Origin: Deltaproteobacteria bacterium
GTDB lineage: Bacteria; Myxococcota_A; Polyangia; Polyangiales; JADJMO01
DNA length: 42,641 nt
Reading direction: 5' to 3'
NCBI GenBank assembly: GCA_025363655.1
Contig: JANYDK010000021.1
Location: 1 to 42,641, forward strand
A program made the translations under genes and the position numbers. Positions 1-11,131 of the stretch are shown one piece after another; the first letter of the stretch is position 1, and each line of letters begins with the position of its first letter. The notes below the pieces were generated by a model. It was not told where the DNA came from and ran no database searches. It was given only the letters and a program-made list of their open reading frames with translations.

Positions 1-3000
1 GGCACCGAGTTCCTTCGCCTCGTCTTCGTGCATTCCGGCGATGCGCACGAGGTATCCGCGACGCTCGCCCGGATCGTCGGTGTCGAGCAGCCGCACCTCG
101 AGGGTCTGCATGACCTTCTTCCAGTCGACCCGCTGCAGGTAGACCGGTTCGAGGATTTCGGCGGCGCGCGCACGGAGGGCGGCGTCTTCGAGCATCCCTT
201 CGAGCTCGGCGATGGTCGGCGCGAAGGCGGCATCGATGGTGAGCGCGACGCGGAACTCTTCCAGCGCGCGATCGACGTCGGCGAGGTGCTGACGGATCAC
301 CAAACCGAGCGCGTGATGGAGCTCGACGTCGGTGCGGTAGGTGCCGCCACCGGAGGGCGGAGAATCGGGCGCGGTCCCGAGCTGACGCTCGAGCAGGCCG
401 ACGACGTCGTCCCAACGCTCGACCTGGCCGTACAAGCGCTCGAGGGCGACGAGCGCCTTGAACGGCGGCGTCTTCGCACCACCATCGGCCTCGATGATTT
501 GCTCGAGGGCTTCGATCGCCCCGCGGGGATCTTTCAGCTGCTCTTCGCAGAGCTTCGCTTCTTTGAAGAGGAGCTGGACCTTCTTCTCCGGATCGACCTC
601 CGCCTCGGCACGACGCTTGAGCACGTCGAGGAGGGCAGAGCTGTCGCCTTCGTCTTCGTAGAGGGTCTCGAGTGCTTCGAGCGCACGACCGTCGTCGCCG
701 CGGAGATCTAGAGCGCGAACGTAGTACGTGCGCGCGACCTGACGATCTTCGAGGCGCGTGCGTGCGAGCTCGGCGATGCGCAAAAGGACGTCGAGCTTGG
801 CGTCGCCGTCGACGATTTCAGGCTCGATTTTACGAAGAAGCGCGACCAGCGAGGTCCACTCGGAGGTGGCGGCGACGAGCCGCTCGACGCGCTCGAGCCA
901 AGCCCGGACGTCGTCGGTGGCAGCCGCCTCTTCGAGACCACGCGCGGCGAGACCGAAGGCGTGCTTCGGATCCTTCAGACGATCTTCCGCGACCTGCACG
1001 GCGGTCGCGAGGGTCTCGAGGCGCTCGACCGGATCGGTGGTCGAGTCGGCCTGGATTTCGAGGACGTGGAGGAGCTTCTCGCCCGCCGATTCGGCTTCGT
1101 AGAGCGGGCGGAGAAGCGCTGCGGCTTCTGCACGCGCGGTGTCGCCGTCGTCTTTGCGATCGAGGAGCTTCTCCAGCTCGGTGCGCGTCGGCGCGTGGCT
1201 CGGATCGAGCGTGAGCGCGTCGCGATACGCTTCGAGGCCCGACGAGAGCTCACCGAGGTGCTCGATGCGCAGCTTGCCGACGGTGGAGAGGAGCCCCACA
1301 CGTTCGTCGGCTTCGCTCGCCAGCTCGAGTCGTTGCTCGAGCGCGCCCTCGAGATCACGATGTTGACCGGCGCGCTCGTAGAGGCTCGAGAGCGGCGCCA
1401 GGACCTCGCGATCAGGGCCGAAATCCGTGAGCAACGTACGATACGTCTCGATCGCGCGGGGGACGTCGGCGAGCTCCTTGTCGAGCACCGCGGCGGCACG
1501 GACGAGGAACGCACGACGGTGATCGCGGTCTTCGGTGAGGCCTTCGCGGACCTCGAGCACACGGACGAGCTCGGCGTGATCTTTGGTGGCGGTGTAGAGA
1601 CGATCGAGCGCTTCGAGCGCGACGGCGTCGGACACGTCGGTGGCGAGACGAGCACGCCACGCCTCGATGGCGCCTGCCTTGTCGTCGAGCGGACCTTCGC
1701 GCAGCTCACCGAGACGACCGAGGAGCGTCGCCTTCTGTTCGCTGTCTTCTTCTTGCGCGACCTCGAGCGCGAGGATCTCGGCCAGCTCCTTGTGTTGGCC
1801 TCGCGTCTCGTAGATGCGCTCGAGTGCCTTGAGCGCCGGTGCACGCGCGTCGCCGACTCCGGCGATGCCGAGGATGCGTCGGTAGACTTCTTCCGCGTGC
1901 TTGTCGTCGGAGAGAAGGTCTTCGAATACCTTCGCCTGATCGAGGAGAATTTCGCCGCGGATGCCGGCGTCGCTCTCGCCCGAGATGTCCGATGCGTCGG
2001 CGGCGAGGCCGAGCACTTCGGCGACGCGCGCATGGGCCACCGCCCGACGACCGACGTCGAGCAGGCTCTTGCGCATCGCTTCGTCGCGGGGATCGAGCGG
2101 AACGAGCTGCGAGAGCGCGTCGAGGGCACCTGCGTCGTCGGCCAGCCGCTCGTCACGAAGGCGAGCGAGCCGACGCAGGAGCTCGAGACGAGCTTCGCGC
2201 GGGAGCGCTTCGCCGCCTTCTTTCAGGCGAATCGCCGTCACTTCGTCGAGCTCGCGGGCTTCGTCACGGGCGAGGTAGACACGCTCGAGGACCTCGGCCG
2301 CGCGGACGCGCGTCGCCGGACGTTCCATCACGGTGCGGGCGAAACCACGCGCATCGGCGTCGTCGACGTTGCGTTCGAGGATGGAGGCCGCGTAGCGAAG
2401 AGCGCCTTCCGGATCGTCGAGCTTCTCGAGATGTAGCCGGGAGAGACGCGTCTCGATTGCGAGGCGGGACTCGTCCGAGGCTCGCTCGAGCTGACGCGCG
2501 AGGAGACCGGAGAGATCTTTCCAGCGATCGGTGCGCGCGTAGAGCTTGTCGAGGGCGCGCGTGGCTGCCTCGTTCTCCGGGTCGATTTGGAGGACGCGCT
2601 CGTAGGCCGACGCCGCGCGCGCCGGATCGTCGAGGATGTCCTCGAAGACGAGGGCGACTTCCGAAAGCAGATCGACGCGTCGCGACGAGTCGCTCGCGGT
2701 ATCGATGGCGCGATCGTACATGCGCTGGAGATCGTCCCAACGCTCGCGCGCGGTGAGGATCTGCTTCAGGCGCGTGAAGGCGTGAGTGTCGCCCGCCTCC
2801 GCTTCGAGGATGCGCTGGAGGTAGGGAATGGCTCCATCGGGGTCGGAGAGCTTGTCCTCGAGGAGGATGCTCGCCCGCTCGCAGAGCTCACGCGCGATGT
2901 CGGCGGGGAGCTCTTTCTGCAATGCCGCGGCGTAAGCCTCGGCGACCTCGCGGAGCTTGCCGGTGAGCACCGCGTGCTCGCCGAGGCGATCCCACAGCTC

Positions 3001-6000
3001 GAGATCGGCGGGGAATTCGCCGGCGGCGCGGAGGAGCGCGGCGAGGGCCGATTCGTTGTCGTTGCGCTTGTCGTGATGCACCGAGGCGAGCCGACCGTGA
3101 AGCTCGCGACGACTCGCGCCGTCGGTGGTGGCGCCGAGCAGACGCTCGAGCGCGCGCGCCTGTTTGTCGGGCGCACCCATCGCGTCGTATTCCTGCTCGA
3201 GGTGACGAGCAGCCTGGGCGGCGAGCGCTTCGTTCTGTTCGAGCTGCTCGAGCACCTCGATGGCGCCGGGATCGTGCGTCGCGATCGCGAGAGCACGCAC
3301 GGCGGCGTCGAGGGCATCGGCCGGACGCTCGAGCTTGCGCAGATAGAGACGGGCGAGCTCGACCTCACGCTCGGCGCGCTCGGTGCCGACGGCGAGATCG
3401 CGCTCGCGTTCGAGCACTTTCACCGCTTCGGCGGCATTTCCCGCCGCGAGCTCGATGCGCGCGATGGCACGAAGGGCAGCGCGGTGATCGGGCGAGATCT
3501 CGATGGCCTTGCGATAGCTTTCGAGCGCGTGCGGGAGATCGGTGAAGACGTCTTCCTCGAGCTGCGCCCACTCGACGAGGAGCGAGACGCGCGCGGCGTC
3601 GCTGGCAGCACGTTCGAGGCGGAGGGCATAGAGCGCACGCAAATCGTCGCTGCGCTTGGCCTCGCGGAGGAGCTTGTCGAGGGCGAGGATCGAGCCTTCG
3701 TCGGCCGAGTCGCTGTCGACGATTTTGCGTAGCTCGGCGACGGCATCGTCGATGCGGCCGAGATCGGCGGCGAGAACGCGCGCGATTTCCTGCTGCAAAC
3801 TGCGCTTCTCGTCCTGGGCAGCCTCGCTGCGCTTCTTCTTGATGGCCGCGAGGCGCTCGCGGAGCGCGGTCACGTACTCTTCGAATGCAGCCGCAGCGCG
3901 CGCTGCTTGCTCGAGGTCGTTGCGGAGTTGCTCGCTCGGATCGAGCGCGAACGCTTGCTTCGCGTACTCGAAGGCCTTCGCCTTGTCGGCGAGCGGACCG
4001 GCGGCGAGCTCGCGCAGACGACCGAGGATGCGCACCTTCTCGGCGGGCTCTTCGGCGCCAGCGAGGAGGACGTCGTAGACGGCGGGCAGCCGCGTCCATG
4101 ACGATTCGCCCTCGAGAATGGGTACCAAGGCCTGCGCCGCCTTCACCTTTTCGGCAGCCTCGGCGTCGGCGGCGAGGATGCGCTCGTACGCACGCGCGGC
4201 GCGTTCGGGGCGCTTGATCTTGTCGACGTAGACCGCAGCGACACGCCAAGAGAGCGAGACGCGTGTGGCGGCGTCTTCGACCTTTTCGGCCGCGTGCGAG
4301 AGAGCGTCGGCGAGCCCTTCCCAATCTTCGCCTTGCGAGTAGACGTCGGTGAGACCGTCGTAGTCGCCGAGCGCGAGGTACTCCTCACGGAGGATGCGGA
4401 GCGCCTTCGGGAACCCGGGACGCTGCTCGAGGACGCGGCGCCACGTGTCGATGGCCTTGTGCGGATCGCGGAGGCGCGACTCGTAGATGCCACCGAGCTT
4501 CTCGAGGAGCTTGATTTTGGCGTCGGCGTCGTCGGTCTGATCGACGCGGTGCGAGAGCACGCGCGCGAGGGCGGCGAAGTCCTTGTCGCGCTCGGCTTGC
4601 TTCTCGAGCGCATCGAGCACGCCAGCGGCCTTCGGATCGTCGTTGAGGATCGACCAATAAAGCTCGATCGCGTCGGCACCTCGATCGAGGCGCTCGGCGG
4701 CGAGCTTGGCCATCTCGAGGGTGAGCTCGCGCTTCTCGTCGCCCGTGGCGCGCACGCGCATCTTGCCGAGAAGATCGTAGAGCTGCTTGAACGCGCGGCG
4801 CTTGCCGTAGAGCTCGCGGAGCTTGGCGGCTGCCTCTTCGTCCTCGGGGAGTAGCTCGTAGAGCTTCTCGTAACCGTCGAGGGCGTTCTGGATGTTGGAG
4901 AATTTCTCCAGCCACTGGCGCGCGATCGAGCGGAAGAGATCGGCCTTGAGGGCGGCGTTGCTCTCGAGCTCGGCGAGGCGCGTCTGCGCGGCGATCAAGT
5001 CGCGGGGACGGTTCAGTGCCTCGAAGATACGCACCTGCTCGCGAACGGCGTCGACGTCGGCCGGCTCGAGCTGCACGAGCTGGTTCAGGATCGGAACGAG
5101 CGACGCGTCTTGCTTGGTGCGATCGCGGTGCAGACCGACGAGCTCGCGAAGGAACGGCACGCGCCCCGGGTCGTTCGCCGGGAGACGATCCATCGTCTGA
5201 CGGACGAGGTCGACCACCGCCGGCCACGCTTCGGTGCGGTAATAAAGGCGCTTCAGCGAGTCGCGCGCTTCGGTGTTGTTGGCGTCGCTGCGCAGCACCT
5301 GCCGCCAATGCTCGATTGCTTTGCCTGCGCCTTGCGTCTCTTCGCTCAGCTTGGCGAGCTCGGTGGCGATGGCTTGGCGCTCGGCGCCGTCTCCGAGCGC
5401 GCGCTGCGCATCGGTCAGCACTTGCACGAGGCGCGCTTGTTCGTCACGCGGCGGAAGATGCTCGCGGAAGAAGCCGAGCATCGCCGGGTGCGCCGGCTCG
5501 GCGCGACGAATCTTCTCGAAATAAGGCTCGGCGAGCTCGGGCTTGCCCCGCATCCGCCAGTTGAGCATGGCGATCTGGAAATAGATCTCCATCTCTTTGC
5601 CGGGACGGAGGCGCGCACGGAGCGCGTCTTCGTAGGCAGCGATGACGCTCTCCCACTGCTCGGTCTTGCTGAAGTAGTCGACGAGGAAGCTCATCGCCTC
5701 TTCGTGGCCAGGCTGCAGATCGAGCACGCGCTCGTACGCCGCCGACGCGCGCTTCTCGCTCTTGAGCTGGCGCGATGCGACACGGGCGAGGCGGATGTAC
5801 GCGGCGAGACGCGCATCACGATCGGTCGCTTCGAGTGCGATTTTCTCGAGGACGCGGGCGACGTCTTCCCACTGCAGCTCGGCGCGGTAGAGGCGCTCGA
5901 GCAGGAAGGCCGTCTCTTTGCGCTCGGGGGCGAGCTCGCGTGCTTCTTCGAGGCGCTCGATGATCACCTGACGGGTAGCCTTGACCTCGTCGGCGCTTCC

Positions 6001-6510
6001 CTCGAGGCCATAGCGGAACGCAGTTTGCGCGGCGGTGTAGAGGATGCCTGCCTGCGCCGACGGATTGTTCTCCATCCGGTCGGCGGCCTCCATCATTTCT
6101 TGGAGGAGCTCGGGCCAGCGCGCCTTCTCGTCGCGGATGCCGGCGATCTTCTGCTTCACCTTCTCGTCGTCGGGACGAAGCTTGGCGAGGCGCTCGAGCG
6201 CGGGGAGGCCGCGTGCGGTGTCGTCGAGGACGTCGTTGAGGTGGCGAGCGAGCTCGGCCTGAAGGTCGGTCTCTTTCGCACCGCCGCTAGCGACGAGGAC
6301 CTCGAGCTCGAGGAGCCGGGCGACCGCCTCGTCTTCGCGGCGCGCGGAGTGTTCACGGCGCGCGGCTTCGAGCAGCTCGAGGAGCTGTTCGTGCGGCATA
6401 CCGCCGCCGCTCGGATCGGTCGCGGCATCTTGCAGCTCCGTCCACGCACCTTCGTGGTCGGGGTCGTCCTGCAACTTGCCGAGAGCACGGCGAATCGTCT
6501 GCTCGCTCAT
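1..6510 (-). CDS. Giant tetratricopeptide-repeat protein, 3' end outside window
   Basis: The leftward frame starting at the ATG of 6510 (MSEQTIRRALGKL...) stays open to base 1, giving 2170 codons with no stop, so the C-terminus lies beyond the window. GGAG sits a few bases upstream of the ATG, and an in-frame stop lies a short way further up, which fixes the start. The product is almost wholly degenerate 34-40 residue helical repeats of the TPR/HAT type. The recurring pattern is a D-rich turn, then A/I-x-x-Y/W-x-x-L, then P, then A-x-x-x-L-x-x-L/I-Y (for example PGHEEAMSFLVDYFSKTEQW). No signal peptide, membrane segment or enzymatic motif is visible, so it is probably a cytoplasmic protein-protein scaffold. 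Its partner is unknown. Long open frames on the opposite strand here are GC-driven shadows. Confidence is high for the frame and TPR nature and low for any role. Confidence 0.9.
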   Translation of the reverse strand, partial: MSEQTIRRALGKLQDDPDHEGAWTELQDAATDPSGGGMPHEQLLELLEAARREHSARREDEAVARLLELEVLVASGGAKETDLQAELARHLNDVLDDTARGLPALERLAKLRPDDEKVKQKIAGIRDEKARWPELLQEMMEAADRMENNPSAQAGILYTAAQTAFRYGLEGSADEVKATRQVIIERLEEARELAPERKETAFLLERLYRAELQWEDVARVLEKIALEATDRDARLAAYIRLARVASRQLKSEKRASAAYERVLDLQPGHEEAMSFLVDYFSKTEQWESVIAAYEDALRARLRPGKEMEIYFQIAMLNWRMRGKPELAEPYFEKIRRAEPAHPAMLGFFREHLPPRDEQARLVQVLTDAQRALGDGAERQAIATELAKLSEETQGAGKAIEHWRQVLRSDANNTEARDSLKRLYYRTEAWPAVVDLVRQTMDRLPANDPGRVPFLRELVGLHRDRTKQDASLVPILNQLVQLEPADVDAVREQVRIFEALNRPRDLIAAQTRLAELESNAALKADLFRSIARQWLEKFSNIQNALDGYEKLYELLPEDEEAAAKLRELYGKRRAFKQLYDLLGKMRVRATGDEKRELTLEMAKLAAERLDRGADAIELYWSILNDDPKAAGVLDALEKQAERDKDFAALARVLSHRVDQTDDADAKIKLLEKLGGIYESRLRDPHKAIDTWRRVLEQRPGFPKALRILREEYLALGDYDGLTDVYSQGEDWEGLADALSHAAEKVEDAATRVSLSWRVAAVYVDKIKRPERAARAYERILAADAEAAEKVKAAQALVPILEGESSWTRLPAVYDVLLAGAEEPAEKVRILGRLRELAAGPLADKAKAFEYAKQAFALDPSEQLRNDLEQAARAAAAFEEYVTALRERLAAIKKKRSEAAQDEKRSLQQEIARVLAADLGRIDDAVAELRKIVDSDSADEGSILALDKLLREAKRSDDLRALYALRLERAASDAARVSLLVEWAQLEEDVFTDLPHALESYRKAIEISPDHRAALRAIARIELAAGNAAEAVKVLERERDLAVGTERAEREVELARLYLRKLERPADALDAAVRALAIATHDPGAIEVLEQLEQNEALAAQAARHLEQEYDAMGAPDKQARALERLLGATTDGASRRELHGRLASVHHDKRNDNESALAALLRAAGEFPADLELWDRLGEHAVLTGKLREVAEAYAAALQKELPADIARELCERASILLEDKLSDPDGAIPYLQRILEAEAGDTHAFTRLKQILTARERWDDLQRMYDRAIDTASDSSRRVDLLSEVALVFEDILDDPARAASAYERVLQIDPENEAATRALDKLYARTDRWKDLSGLLARQLERASDESRLAIETRLSRLHLEKLDDPEGALRYAASILERNVDDADARGFARTVMERPATRVRAAEVLERVYLARDEARELDEVTAIRLKEGGEALPREARLELLRRLARLRDERLADDAGALDALSQLVPLDPRDEAMRKSLLDVGRRAVAHARVAEVLGLAADASDISGESDAGIRGEILLDQAKVFEDLLSDDKHAEEVYRRILGIAGVGDARAPALKALERIYETRGQHKELAEILALEVAQEEDSEQKATLLGRLGELREGPLDDKAGAIEAWRARLATDVSDAVALEALDRLYTATKDHAELVRVLEVREGLTEDRDHRRAFLVRAAAVLDKELADVPRAIETYRTLLTDFGPDREVLAPLSSLYERAGQHRDLEGALEQRLELASEADERVGLLSTVGKLRIEHLGELSSGLEAYRDALTLDPSHAPTRTELEKLLDRKDDGDTARAEAAALLRPLYEAESAGEKLLHVLEIQADSTTDPVERLETLATAVQVAEDRLKDPKHAFGLAARGLEEAAATDDVRAWLERVERLVAATSEWTSLVALLRKIEPEIVDGDAKLDVLLRIAELARTRLEDRQVARTYYVRALDLRGDDGRALEALETLYEDEGDSSALLDVLKRRAEAEVDPEKKVQLLFKEAKLCEEQLKDPRGAIEALEQIIEADGGAKTPPFKALVALERLYGQVERWDDVVGLLERQLGTAPDSPPSGGGTYRTDVELHHALGLVIRQHLADVDRALEEFRVALTIDAAFAPTIAELEGMLEDAALRARAAEILEPVYLQRVDWKKVMQTLEVRLLDTDDPGERRGYLVRIAGMHEDEAKELGA

Positions 6511-6774
6511 CGTCGCTCCGAAATCCTGAAAACGGTAGGACTCGCGGCGCCCTCACGGGCCGCCGCGACGGTTTCTTGCGGGGTGAAGGACTTCCCCGTC
6601 GACTTCGACTGGGCGGCGAAAAGAGGCCGCCACAACTACGAGGACACTGCACGGCCCCACGACTTCCCCACCTTCGATGCGACTGCGCGGTGAGATGCGT
6701 CGGGAGGCCGAGACTACACCGTTTCCCCGCAGTCCAACCCCGCATTCTTGAGAACGTCCCGCCTCACCCGTCCG

Positions 6775-7434
6775 TCAGCGGACGAGCGTCCATTGAAGGT
6801 CGAGCTTGCCGAGCGGCCCCGAGAAACGAAGCGTGACCGCCGATGCGTCCTGGTCGATTGCCGGCCCCGCCGACGTGGCGACGGGGAAACGGACGCGGAA
6901 GGCGCTCCGCCACGCGGTAGTATAGGGAAAATATGTTTTTTCGAGGACGCCGGGGCGCTTGATGGGGATGATCTCGTCGGGCGCGGTGACGTGACCCTTG
7001 TCGTCGAGCAGTCGGACGATCCACGCCGGTGAGGCCGCGGTGAGATCGGCGTCGCGCGGCCTGTTGCCGTAGAGTGCGACGTAGAACTGATGATGCGTGC
7101 GCGCGTCGTCCAGGCTCGCCGTGAGGAGCTCTTTGCGACGATCGATGGGGATGCCGTAGTCCTCGACGTAGCGGATGACGTAGGCCCAGCGAAACTCCCA
7201 CGCCTCGAAGGTGGCGTCGGCGGAGAGCACGTCGTCGGCGCCGAGCTTGGCGTACGAGCGCTCACTGCGGGTCCAACGCGAGAGGAGCTTGTCGTAGTCG
7301 GCGGCGACGTATTCGCGGGGACCTTCGCGCATCGTCACGACGCCCGTCGACGAGCAGGCGAGGCTCGAAGCTCCCGCGAGGAGCGGCAGGACCGCGAACG
7401 CGCATGCGAGACCGAAGCTCCGTGTGGTCGTCAC
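6775..7434 (-). CDS. Predicted lipoprotein of unknown function
   Basis: Encodes 219 residues. The start is taken as the GTG at 7434, whose GTGA overlaps the ruvC stop by 4 bp, implying translational coupling to ruvC. An in-frame ATG at 7530 lies inside ruvC and would add an Arg-rich tail before the signal peptide, so I rejected it. The N-terminus (TTTRSFGLACAFAVLPLLAG) is a hydrophobic signal ending in a loose lipobox, SLAC, with Cys followed by Ser-Ser. The mature part is rich in aromatic and charged residues (YDKLLSRWTRSERSY, AWEFRWAYVIRYVEDYGIP) and looks like a compact beta/alpha domain. I do not recognise the family. It probably sits in the outer membrane, as the +2 residue is Ser. The giant TPR gene follows 264 bp downstream on the same strand. 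Confidence 0.75.
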   Translation of the reverse strand: MTTTRSFGLACAFAVLPLLAGASSLACSSTGVVTMREGPREYVAADYDKLLSRWTRSERSYAKLGADDVLSADATFEAWEFRWAYVIRYVEDYGIPIDRRKELLTASLDDARTHHQFYVALYGNRPRDADLTAASPAWIVRLLDDKGHVTAPDEIIPIKRPGVLEKTYFPYTTAWRSAFRVRFPVATSAGPAIDQDASAVTLRFSGPLGKLDLQWTLVR

Positions 7435-7985
7435 CGGCGGCCTCCGAGGGCGCGGACGAGCATCGCGGTGCGGGGGTTGGCGACAGCGGCGGCCTTGGCG
7501 GCAGCGGCGATGCGACGTGCCGGAGCGCATCGCACGTGCGCGATTGCGACGGCGAGCGCGTCGGCGGCGTCGGCGCGCGGCGCCTTCTCGAGCCGGAGCA
7601 CCGTCGCGACCATCCGCGCGACCTGCGGCTTCTCTGCCCGCCCCTGCCCCGTCACCGCACGCTTCACCGTCGCGGGAGGATACTCGCCGATCACGAGACC
7701 TTGGCGTTGCAACGCCAGGAGGACCACGCCGCGGGCGTGACCGAGCTTCGCCGCCGCGGAGGCGTCCTTGGCGAAGAAAATCGCTTCGACGCCGGCTTCC
7801 TTCGCGTCATGCGAGGCGAGCACTGCACGCAGACCATCGTCGAGCACCGCCAGCCTCGCCGGCAACTCGAGCGCGTCGTCGACGTCGATGACGCCGTGCG
7901 CGACGTGCACGAGCTGCGAGCCGCGCGTCTCGATCACTCCCCAACCGAGGTGGAGCGTCCCCGGGTCGACGCCAATCACGAGCAT
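7431..7985 (-). CDS. ruvC: Holliday junction endodeoxyribonuclease RuvC
   Basis: 184-residue RuvC resolvase, which cleaves Holliday junctions together with the RuvAB branch-migration motor. The start is the ATG at 7985, giving MLVIGVDPGT with the first catalytic Asp at residue 7, as in the family; a GTG further upstream (8030) would add 15 unconserved residues. The other acidic catalytic residues fit E67 (GVEAIFFAK) and D139/D142 (RADAADALAVAIAH). The loop K-R-A-V-T-G-Q-G-R-A-E-K is also typical. It lies 90 bp downstream of yebC in the classic yebC-ruvC order, but ruvA and ruvB do not follow. Its TGA overlaps the GTG of the downstream lipoprotein gene. No strong Shine-Dalgarno sequence is visible, so translation may depend on the upstream transcript. 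Length is normal for the family. Confidence 0.93.
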   Translation of the reverse strand: MLVIGVDPGTLHLGWGVIETRGSQLVHVAHGVIDVDDALELPARLAVLDDGLRAVLASHDAKEAGVEAIFFAKDASAAAKLGHARGVVLLALQRQGLVIGEYPPATVKRAVTGQGRAEKPQVARMVATVLRLEKAPRADAADALAVAIAHVRCAPARRIAAAAKAAAVANPRTAMLVRALGGRR

Positions 7986-8075
7986 CGCCGTAGACGATAC
8001 CGCAGCCAGCGGGGATTGGCGCGGAATCACGCTCTGGAGTCGCCGTTGCTTTCCGTCACGCTGGGCGAAGGAGTC

Positions 8076-8834
8076 CTAACCTTCGGCGGCGGAGATGCGA
8101 TCCATCTCCGCGTCGGAGACGTCGAAGTCGGAGTAGACGTTTTGCACGTCGTCGTGCTCGTCGAGGAAGTCTGCGAGCTTGAGGCAGACTTCGGCGTCGC
8201 GGCCGCTCACTTCCTTCTTGTTCTTCGGAACCCAACCGAGCTTCTGCGACGTCGGTGCGAGGCCAGACGCCTCGATCGCCTTGGCGACGGCATCGAGCTG
8301 ATCGGGCGGCGTGCCGATCGACCAGGCGTCGCCGACGTCGAGGTAGTCATCGGCTCCGGCGCCGACGGCGACGTCCATCAGCTTGTCTTCGTCGGCCGCT
8401 TCACGCGCGATGGTGATGAGGCCCTTCTTGTCGAAGGCCCAACCCGCGGTGCCGGACGAACCGAGCACGCCGTTGTTCTTCTCGAAGATCTTCCGCAGCT
8501 CGGCGACGGTGCGGTTCTTGTTGTCGGTGAGTGCTTCGACGATGAAGAGCGTGCCGCCGGGGCCAGTGCCCTCGTACGTCGCTTCTTCGTAGCTCTGGCC
8601 CTCGAGCTCGCCGGTGCCGCGTTTGATCGCGCGCGTGATGTTGTCGGCGTTCATCGCCGCCGCCTTGGCCGTAGCAACGGCCTTGCGTAGGCGTGGATTG
8701 GCGTTGGCGTCACCACCGCCCATTCGCGCCGCGACTTGGATTTCCTTGATGCACTTCGACCAGATGCGCCCGCGCTTGGCGTCGGCAGCGCCCTTCTTGT
8801 GCTTGATTGTCGCCCATTTGGAGTGGCCAGACAT
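8076..8834 (-). CDS. yebC: YebC/PmpR-family transcriptional regulator or translation factor
   Basis: 252 residues, the usual family length. It opens with the hallmark MSGHSKWATIKHKKGAADAK followed by RGRIWSKCIKEIQVAARMGG and ends with the acidic DVSDAEMDRISAAEG. YebC proteins have been described as DNA-binding regulators and, for some members, as factors that relieve ribosome stalling; the sequence cannot say which applies. The ATG at 8834 is chosen because the conserved MSGHSKW begins there; a longer open frame upstream runs into ftsH and is not credible. Upstream is the ftsH terminator, so yebC should have its own promoter within 8835-8891, although I see no clear boxes. ruvC follows on the same strand. 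No good Shine-Dalgarno sequence is visible. Confidence 0.95.
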   Translation of the reverse strand: MSGHSKWATIKHKKGAADAKRGRIWSKCIKEIQVAARMGGGDANANPRLRKAVATAKAAAMNADNITRAIKRGTGELEGQSYEEATYEGTGPGGTLFIVEALTDNKNRTVAELRKIFEKNNGVLGSSGTAGWAFDKKGLITIAREAADEDKLMDVAVGAGADDYLDVGDAWSIGTPPDQLDAVAKAIEASGLAPTSQKLGWVPKNKKEVSGRDAEVCLKLADFLDEHDDVQNVYSDFDVSDAEMDRISAAEG

Positions 8835-8891
8835 GGGTGCGGACAGTAGTCGACATGTTGTCTCGGCGACAACCCCCACTCTAGATCCTCG

Positions 8892-8927
8892 AAAAAAAAG
8901 CCCCGGTTGCGCGAGGCAACCAGGGCT
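8892..8927 (-). terminator. Intrinsic terminator of ftsH
   Basis: Reading leftward after the ftsH stop, an 11-bp stem with one mismatch (8916-8926 pairing with 8900-8910, arms GCCCTGGTTGC and GCAACCGGGGC, 5-nt loop) is followed at once by eight T residues (8892-8899 as A on the given strand). This is a textbook Rho-independent terminator for leftward transcription and separates ftsH from yebC. Confidence 0.9.
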
Positions 8928-8949
8928 TCTCGGAAGGCGAACCGACGAT

Positions 8950-10881
<1,932 letters not shown>

Positions 10882-10956
10882 GGCTTCCTCGTCCGGCCTG
10901 TTCGTTCGGTGGCAGCGGGCTCACTGACTCTCGGGAACCTCGGCAGCGGCCGGGGT

Positions 10957-11001
10957 GAGATTCCGCGGATCCGCCGAAGGCGGGACGCGGGTATGAGAAT
11001 T
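10957..11001 (-). repeat. 45-bp palindromic repeat, copy A (putative ftsH leader)
   Basis: Read leftward this 45-bp segment matches 27813-27857 at 43 of 45 positions, far beyond chance. The core contains CCGCC-TTC-GGCGG, a 5-bp stem with a 3-nt loop, flanked by a second pairing CCGCG/CGCGG across a small internal loop, so an RNA copy would fold into a two-step hairpin. It lies 76-120 bases upstream of the ftsH GTG, downstream of the putative promoter. No protein gene is supported here. Confidence 0.8.
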
Positions 11002-11050
11002 TGCGGGGACCTCATGGAGGTAGTGACTCGCCCTCTGCTTGCCAAGTTAC

Positions 11051-11078
11051 GCGATAGCATGCGTCGTGCCCCCGTCAA
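11051..11078 (-). promoter_or_regulatory. Putative sigma-70-type promoter for ftsH
   Basis: On the leftward strand TTGACG (11078-11073) is followed after 16 bases by TATCGC (11056-11051), the latter preceded by TGC, an extended -10 arrangement. The -35 matches consensus at 5 of 6 positions and the -10 at only 3 of 6. If used, transcription would begin near 11043 and give a leader of about 160 nt carrying repeat copy A. This is a pattern match only. Confidence 0.3.
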
Positions 11079-11131
11079 TCGGTAGAGGTCGGTCCTCGGC
11101 GCGATGGAACGCCGGAAAACCTCGGCGAATT

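Noticed and set aside
961-2436. Long + strand open frame (about 490 codons), with others at 28-711, 2587-3732 and 5110-6693
   Set aside because: They are codon-aligned with the leftward giant TPR frame and made of low-complexity Glu/Arg/Leu/Val mirror sequence, as expected opposite GC-rich codons; the TPR frame has clear repeats and a Shine-Dalgarno sequence.
8081-8095. CCTTCGGCGG in yebC as a third copy of the 45-bp repeat
   Set aside because: Only the 10-base core matches; flanks differ entirely, so it is chance in GC-rich DNA.
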